A DNA stretch of 64,000 nucleotides. Origin: Manihot esculenta. Lineage: Eukaryota > Streptophyta > Magnoliopsida > Malpighiales > Euphorbiaceae. Position 1 is the stretch's first letter. Each line of letters opens with the position of its first letter. Shown piece by piece: positions 57,532-64,000 of this stretch. The stretch spans positions 29,554,020 to 29,618,019 of the forward strand of contig NC_035170.2 of assembly GCF_001659605.2 (NCBI RefSeq), in the 5' to 3' direction. The position numbers and the translations under genes are program-made. The notes under the pieces are model-generated. The model was not told the origin of the DNA and searched no databases. It saw only the letters and a list, made by a program, of their open reading frames with translations.

Positions 57532-59517
57532 TTTGGTGGGTTCAATTTCTTTTTCTTTTTCTTTTTCTTTTTTAGGGTTTTGCAATTATTTAATTGGATT
57601 GTCACTGATGCTAAGATAGTTCAAGTTGGGTAAAATATGGATTTAAAATACAAATTTAGTCTAGAGTGTTTAGAGAATTTTAGTTTCGAGCGATTTATCA
57701 ACTACCAAAAACTTTTTGTAATCATTAGAATGATTTTAATTTCGTGCGTTTACATAATTATAAATCCGAGCGTTTATCAGAATGTCAAAAGATTTTTGAA
57801 TTGAATCGTTAATATAATTTTAATTTTAAATTTTTATAAAAAAGCCTAAGTACTATGGTTTGAAATAATTTGAGTGTGATGTTGATTCACCTAGTTGTCC
57901 TTTTTCTATAATAATTTTATAATATATGTTGAAAATTTTTCCAAAAAGAGAATATTATTAAGATTTAAACTTCAAACATTTTCAGATAGACAATATCATT
58001 TTCAAAATAACAAGAATTGAAGAAATGTTCAATATTGTACCCTACAAAATGGAATTGCTTTCATGGGAATGTCAAGTTGTAAACATGGGTTCTCAATTCT
58101 CCACTTTCCTCTATTGGTTATTGGCATTTTTAATATTGATTATTGCTTTAGTTTTAAGGATAAATGAGTGCGACCGTTGAATTCCACTCCCACATCGATT
58201 TGAAGAATAACATGGTTCTTATAAAAGTTGCAGACACTCTGTTCAAATAAAAAAATTCATAATTAAAAAAAAAATTCAAAACCTACACTTCCTATATATA
58301 ATCATCCAACCGTGAAAGAGCACGTCTACATATTGGTCATGATTCTCATCCGCTATAGTTCTAGCATAAGTAATTTCCACATTTCTTGCTCAATCACTAT
58401 ATGCTGTTCATTTAAATTCAAATTATATTTAGACAAAAACATAAATCGTTATAATTTTAAGAGAAAATTAACTTCATCACTAAATTAATTCAAAAGATAA
58501 AATTTTCGACCAAAATAACATTATTTTTCGCCTCAAATTCTATTTTAACTAATTAAATCCTCCGACTTAAATTCTCTTGATTCTCAAAAGTAATTTTGTT
58601 ACATAAATGATGTATTTTAGATCGGAGAATTTTGTGTATCTTAATAATATTAATTTTAATTATAATATGTTTATAATGAACTTAATTTTATTATATAATA
58701 TATCCGACCTTTGTAAATTTATACGAGTGATTTAATTTTTATAAATAAAGTAAATATTTACCGGAGTATACTCGATGATGAGTGCGAACTATACAAGCAA
58801 AAAAAGGACATAATGGAATGGCAATTGCTTTCATCAGTACTAGCCTTCTATTTCTTATTGGTTCTTGGCATTTTCAAACGACTTCTGCAGCATCTGAAAG
58901 GCTTACAAGTATCCATCAACCCTTCTCATTAGGACTTCTTTGAGTAATTGATGTTGGAATGCATGTTACCCTTGGCTACGACATACCCAATTTAATTTTA
59001 TTGATAAGCACCAAATTGTAGATGAAACAATTGAAAAACAGGGAAAGAAAAGCCCATTTTTAATAGAGCAATAAACAGAAAATTGGTTAAAAAAAAAAAA
59101 TTTTGCATAACTCACCCTTGAAAGTTAACTTAATTAAAAATGTGCACTTTTTTTATAAATAATTTGAAAATTTAACACGATTTTTTCACATTTAGAATCT
59201 AACACTTTGTGTAATAAAATAATGATATGAATTTAATTAATCCCGCAAATATTAGCTTAAAGAAAAATGAATGCGACACATTACTCCTATTTATAATTTT
59301 ATTTATAACAATTTTAAATTATTATCAAAGTTATTAGTATTAAGATTATAATATTATAATCAATATTACGATATGGTTATTCAATTTAATTTTAAAGTAA
59401 TCATTTTTATAATTTAAAATTATATAACATAAGATGTTTAAAATTAGTTTTTTTATATGATATTATAAAAATATAATTTTAGAAATTAACATTTTGTAAA
59501 TTTTGATATAATATAAA
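57532..59517. other. AT-rich intergenic DNA
   Basis: 3' flank of the ELO gene, including a TTTTTC repeat tract at about 57545-57573 in its 3' UTR. AT-rich DNA then runs up to the nested retrotransposon block. No gene, RNA or repeat boundary is supported. Confidence 0.5.
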
Positions 59518-60049
59518 TGTAATATCAGGTTAAACTCCGGTATCGGAATTTCAACTTTCTGGCGGAATCTCCGTTAAAAGTCGAAATCTCAAGGTCGGAA
59601 TCTCTTAGAAGGCTGAAAATAAAGGTTTTCTAAATTATTTTTACATGTTTTTAAGGTTTTAATGAAAAAAGAAATTGAGTTTTGAAAGAAAATGTTTTGG
59701 AAGAGAAACCCAGGTTTGGCCGCCGAACCTCATGTTCGGCCGCCGAACATGGTAGAGTTGTGAAGGCACTTTTGGCCTCCGAAGGTGGTCTGGCCAGCCA
59801 CCTATAAAAGGCCTCATGTCCGAAAATGGGCGAGTTTTCTCTCTTCATTTCCGGGCAAAGTGAGTCTCCGCCACCCCCTTGATGATCTTGTGTTCTCTCC
59901 TCAAATCCTTCAAGTTTTTGATAAGTTTTTACCTTGTTTTGAAGATTTTAAGCTTAGATCAAAGTTTTGGAGCTTGGAGACCTTCGAAACTCGTTTCCTC
60001 CTCATCTCCAAGTTTGGGTCGCATCTACCCTTGGTTTTCAAAAGGTAAG
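59518..60049 (+). repeat. Ty3/gypsy LTR, plus orientation, 5' part only
   Basis: Begins TGTAATATCAGGTTAAACTC and follows the order of the solo LTR at 26853-27450, including 'gccacctataaaag' (matching 'gccacctataaaaag' in the solo copy) and two palindromic TTGGCCGCCGAAC/TTCGGCCGCCGAA motifs (59714-59747). It ends abruptly at 60049 ('aaaaggtaag'), equivalent to about 27453 of the solo LTR, where another LTR begins in the opposite orientation. The start is more diverged than the other copies, so it is older. Confidence 0.85.
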
Positions 60050-62162
60050 TGTAACAGCCCGGAAACCGAACTGCTACCGGCACTAGGATCCAGATCGACT
60101 TAAGGTCGCTGGGACCCGTAGTAAGCCTGCTATACTGTCTGTGTACCTGTGAAATCCCATACATGATCATACATTTTCTGTCAAACCATTAAAACTGTTC
60201 TTTTCTCCAGGGCTTAACCTGTGCATGCACTATTTCTGATCTATCAACTCACTATGTTAAGCCTGGTTTTCTCATAGTCAAGCTGTAACAATAAAAGAAA
60301 CATACATAAACTGATCATGTGTCTACAACAAGGGATTACAACTCTTATAAGTCAAGCACAAGCTACACACTATACATTATCTCTTTACATGTACATGTCC
60401 ATACTAGCTAGTACATAACTCTTCTTCTTGCAAACCCTGCTGGACTCCCTCTGGACTCTGAACCTGCACAACTGGGGTTAGGGGAGAGGGATGAGCTATA
60501 CAAGCCCAACGAGCAGAACTAGATAAATCAGAAGTTGAAAACATGATCTCATGGAATGCACTACATCACATCATCTCAGGGATCAAACATGACCACCAAC
60601 AATCCCACTCAAAGGATGCCTGGCCTAGCCAGGTCTTATAACCTCAATCTGCCTGGCCCGGCCAGGTCTTACCACTCTGCCTGCCTGGCCCAGCCAGGTC
60701 TTACTATCTCTGCTGCCTGATCTAGTCAGGTCTTACCTACAGATGGCTGCCTGGCCCGGCCAGGTCTTATAACAGAGTTTGGGCTATTGGAGTCGCCTTG
60801 GTCTATCCACAGCCTCATACACATCGTATATGCAATGCGTCAACTTCGTGCAACTAATGCAAACACCCTACTATACTCTGATGATGCATGACATATGCTC
60901 AAAATAGTTTAGTTCTGAAAAGAGAAGTTCCACTCACCTCTGGCTGACTCTGTACTATCTCTGCAGGTTCTGAACCTGTGCTTACTGCTGACTTCCCTGA
61001 TTCCTCTAGTCCGTTCCTACACAAATGAGGGACTAAACTAACTCAAGATCATCTCTAAGAAACTCCCCAAAAACCCTCTAAACGCTCCCCAAACAATCAC
61101 ATAAAACATGCAAAAGAACGTTGGACAGGGCACTTTCGGCGGCAGGTTCGGCGGCCGAAACCCCTCTCCAGAGACGAAACTCATGCATGTTCGGCGGCAC
61201 CTTCGGCAGCCGAACGTCTCGTCCAGAGACGAAACTCAACCTTCGGCGGCACTTTCGGCGGCCGAACCTTGCCTCCAGAGACAAAAGTCCCAAGTTTCGG
61301 GGGAAAGCTTTGGCAACCGAAACTGCCTCCACAAGGGGTTCGGCGGCCGAACCTTCCTTCGGCGGCCGAACCTGGTTTTGCCCGCTGGGCAGAACCCTGC
61401 TCTGTTTCATGCAAACTCAACACAAAACTTACCCAACATGCATCTCAACTACTCCCAACTAGCACATACCATAAAATAGGCCTAAAACTCACTTATAAGC
61501 TCAAGAAATATAGCAAACAACACATAAACATGCTGAAACACAAAAGCATGCAAAACCTCAACCAAAACCCTATTCATGCATCCTATCCATACAACTCCCA
61601 TAAAACCTTCAAAAATCAGTAAAAGAGGTTCTGGATCTTGACTTACCTCTTCCAAACAAGAGATCAAGTGATCCTAACGTGGAGATATGAAGAAAACCTC
61701 TTCCCAAGCTCCAAACTTCAAAACTTGCTAGTTTTGCTCAAAACCTTCAAAACACATCAAGACTTGTAAAACCCTTGAAAGATTTGGTGAAAAACATGAA
61801 AAACATGAAAGTCAACTTGGGAGAGGCTGAAACTTACCTCTGGCTGCAAGTGGAGGAGAAATATCCTCCTTCCACCGACCTTTGGCCCTTAAATAGGTGG
61901 CTGGCCAGACCACCTTCGGCAGCCGAACATGAATCCGAAACCATGCAATGTTCGGCGGCCGAAAGTGACCTTCGGCGGCCGAACCTTTGCATTTCTCCCT
62001 TATTGCTTTTCTTTCAAAACTCATTTCCTTTCACACTTGAAAACATTCAAAACTCTGAAAACACACATGAAAACATATGTCTTACCCTTCTCGAGGGTTC
62101 CGACACCCGAGATTCCACCAGACGACAGGAATTCCGAGGCCGGACTCGAGCTGGGTATTACA
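60050..62162 (-). repeat. Ty3/gypsy 3' LTR of element 3, minus strand
   Basis: 2,113 bp. The plus strand begins TGTAACAGCCCGG and ends GGGTATTACA; the minus strand therefore begins TGTAATACCC and ends ...CTGTTACA, like the solo LTR. It is followed on the plus strand by a pyrimidine run (62163-62177, the polypurine tract in reverse) and gypsy pol. It carries TTCGGCGGCCGAA palindromes (about 61135-61375 and 61916-61985). At 60616-60772 it has five units of a roughly 32-bp minisatellite ('ctggcccggccaggtctta'). It inserted into the LTR at 59518-60049; the far end of the element is beyond the window. Confidence 0.92.
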
Positions 62163-62254
62163 TTCTTCCCCCCTTAAGAACATTCGTCCCCGAATGGTCC
62201 TCAAACAACTAAACATAGAAACACATAGAAAAGGGGAAAACTAACTAACTAACC

Positions 62255-63440
62255 TCAAAACCGATGTGGGTATTGCTGGAGCATGGACTCCCGTGTCTCC
62301 CAGGTGCACTCTTCTAAGTTGTGGTGGTTCCATAGGACTTTCACCATTGGTATCTCCTTGTTTCTCAGCTTTCGAATCTGAGTGTCAATGATCCGCACTG
62401 GTTGCTCGACATAGGTGAGATCGCTTAAGATTTCCACCTCAGGCTCACTAAGAACCTTCTCTGGATCTGACACAAACTTTCTCAACATAGAAACATGAAA
62501 TACCGGGTGAATTCGTTCCATCGATGCAGGTAAATCCAATTTATACGACACAGGCCCGATCGTCTGCAAGATCTCAAAGGGACCTATGTACCGTGGAGCC
62601 AATTTACCCTTCTTTCCAAAGCGAACCACTCCCTTCATTGGAGACACCTTTAGCAATACCATATCCCCCTCCTGGAACTCTATCTGCTTCCTACGGATGT
62701 CTGCATAGCTTTTCTACCTGCTTACAGCTGTTCTGATCCTCTCTCTGATTATAGGTACTACCTTGCTGGTAATCTCAACTAACTCTGGCCCTGCAAGAGC
62801 CTTCTCTCCTACCTCTTTCCAGTAAACAGGTGTTCTGCACTTTCTCTCATATAGAGCTTCATAAGGAGCCATCCCTATGCTAGCATGATGGCTGTTGTTG
62901 TAGGCCAACTCCATCAGAGGTAGATGCTGCCTCCAAGAACCGCCAAAGTCTAACACACACATTCTCAGCATATCTTCGATGGTCTGGATGGTCCTCTCTG
63001 ACTGACCGTCTGTCTGTGGATGGAAAGCAGTGCTGAAATCCAATCGTGTACCCATAGCAGCTTGCAGACTCCGCCAAAACCTGGAGGTGAACTGCGGTCC
63101 TCTATCTGATACTATCGACACAGGAACTCCATGCAGCTTGACTATCTCTTCTACATAGACCTGCGCTAACTTGTCCACAGAATAGTTGCTCCTGATTGGA
63201 ATGAAGTGAGCAGATTTCGTAAGTCTGTCCACAATCACCCATATAGAGTCTAGCCTGTTGGACGTAGCCGGTAACCCCACTACAAAATCCATAGCGATGT
63301 TCTCCCATTTCCACTCTGGAATGGGCAGTGGGTTAAGCATTCCAGCCGGTTTCTGGTGTTCTAGCTTCACCCTTTGACATGTCTCGCAGGCTGACACAAA
63401 CTGTGCCACTTCCCTCTTCATCGCTGGCCACCAATACACC
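62255..63440 (-). mobile_element. Ty3/gypsy element 3: integrase and chromodomain end of pol
   Basis: The minus strand encodes the C-terminal part of a polyprotein about 90% similar by eye to the one at 284-4540. It starts at [20 protein letters not shown] (HHCC finger, both Cys present). The integrase core has Asp in AMDFVVGLP, an intact SDRGPQFTS and Glu in GQSERTIQ; the C-terminal domain follows ([20 protein letters not shown]), ending in [17 protein letters not shown] at about 62714-62716 (CAG-to-TAG type) splits it into two open frames, 62714-63439 and 62255-62710. At 63440 it is cut by another LTR. Confidence 0.92.
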
Positions 63441-64000
63441 TGTAACGACCCGAAAATCGGACCGCTACCGGCGCTAGGATCCAGATCGGCATAAGGCCGC
63501 CGGGAACCGTAGCAAGCCTGACATATAACCTGTAAACCTGTTCAATCCCATACATGATCATACATAACATAAACCTGTAGTCTCTCACATATATCAACCA
63601 AGCATAACCTGTACATAAACATAAACGTGAACATAAACCTCCACTGGAGTCCTCATCAAATGCTCCAATGGGGTATCTCATCATACATAAGCTTGGTTGA
63701 ATCATAAGCATTATAAACATATCTATAGATCATGTATCAAAAGGGATAACAATACTCATAGGGTCAAGCACATCTATAACCTCAATATACCTCATTACAT
63801 CACATTCTGTAATCTCTTACATTACATCATAGTACAATTGTCATGTCCACAATCTAACTATTACATAAACCTACTTCAAAGCTCTGGCTAACCTCCTGGT
63901 CTACCCTGTACCTGCACATCTGGGGTTAGGGGAGAGGGGTGAGCTACAAAGCCCAGTGAGCAGAATAGTGAAATCATATATTAAAATTTCATGCTTTCAT
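63441..64000 (-). repeat. Ty3/gypsy LTR inserted in integrase (continues off window)
   Basis: Begins TGTAACGACCCGAAAATC directly after integrase codons. It matches the 3' end of the solo LTR in reverse ('gctaggatccagatcgg', then 'gtagcaagcct'), and near 63915 'ctggggttaggggagaggg' matches the same place at 60473 in the neighbouring LTR. The last five integrase bases before it (ACACC, 63436-63440) are the expected target duplication, whose partner is off the window. Confidence 0.9.

Noticed and set aside
61078..62212. Similar repetitive short ORFs in the right-edge LTR
   Set aside because: Same cause: GC palindromes of the LTR read in many frames, with no coding signal beyond lack of stops.

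Overview
This is a window of a plant nuclear genome. It has intron-containing genes with GT-AG junctions, a cytosolic-type tRNA-Ser(AGA), Ty3/gypsy retroelements, MITEs, a SINE and an endogenous pararetrovirus. The gene set (RLP immune receptors, p24-delta, chloroplast rhomboid, RETICULATA-related, type I MADS) is that of a eudicot. The LTR family rich in TTCGGCCGCCGAA motifs makes me lean towards Malpighiales/Euphorbiaceae (cassava or rubber-tree relatives); that is inference.

Left edge (1-11.5 kb): the 3' part of a minus-strand Ty3/gypsy chromovirus (LTR edge, polypurine tract, nearly continuous gag-pol). Its gag breaks off at about 4540 and abuts a minus-strand endogenous caulimovirid relic (about 4541-11483). 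The relic begins and ends with the same leader/promoter region, and the primer-binding site lies inside that repeat. Between the repeats, in viral order, are coat protein, protease, RT, RNase H and a downstream ORF of unknown function, all interrupted by stops.

11.5-21 kb: a small one-exon gene (minus), about 4.8 kb of AT-rich intergenic DNA holding two copies of a palindromic MITE family and a decayed 18S rRNA-like fragment, then a four-exon p24-delta cargo-receptor gene (plus). Its introns carry a SINE with a perfect target-site duplication, a long MITE and another copy of the palindromic family.

21-31 kb: a receptor-like-protein (RLP) cluster on the minus strand. One RLP is intact. The second is split by a 2.2-kb solo LTR with a 5-bp target duplication, and a short duplicated tail of it lies just downstream. 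A tRNA-Ser gene follows.

31-58 kb: ordinary gene space. An RNase H-domain relic; a five-exon membrane protein with a proline-rich C-terminal half (plus); a nine-exon chloroplast rhomboid-like gene (minus); a type I MADS-box gene (minus); a RING-H2 E3 ligase with a tiny last exon (minus); an eight-exon RETICULATA-related gene (plus); and a one-exon ELO-type elongase gene (plus). AT-rich MITE-bearing spacers separate them.

Right edge (59.5-64 kb): nested LTR retrotransposons. A plus-strand LTR is cut by a minus-strand LTR, followed by the 3' end of that element's pol, which is cut in the integrase by a further LTR running off the window.

The genes do not form a pathway. The connected story is transposable-element and pararetrovirus invasion, including disruption of an immune-receptor gene. 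Exon boundaries were placed by eye from GT-AG signals, frame and family resemblance, with no transcript evidence.
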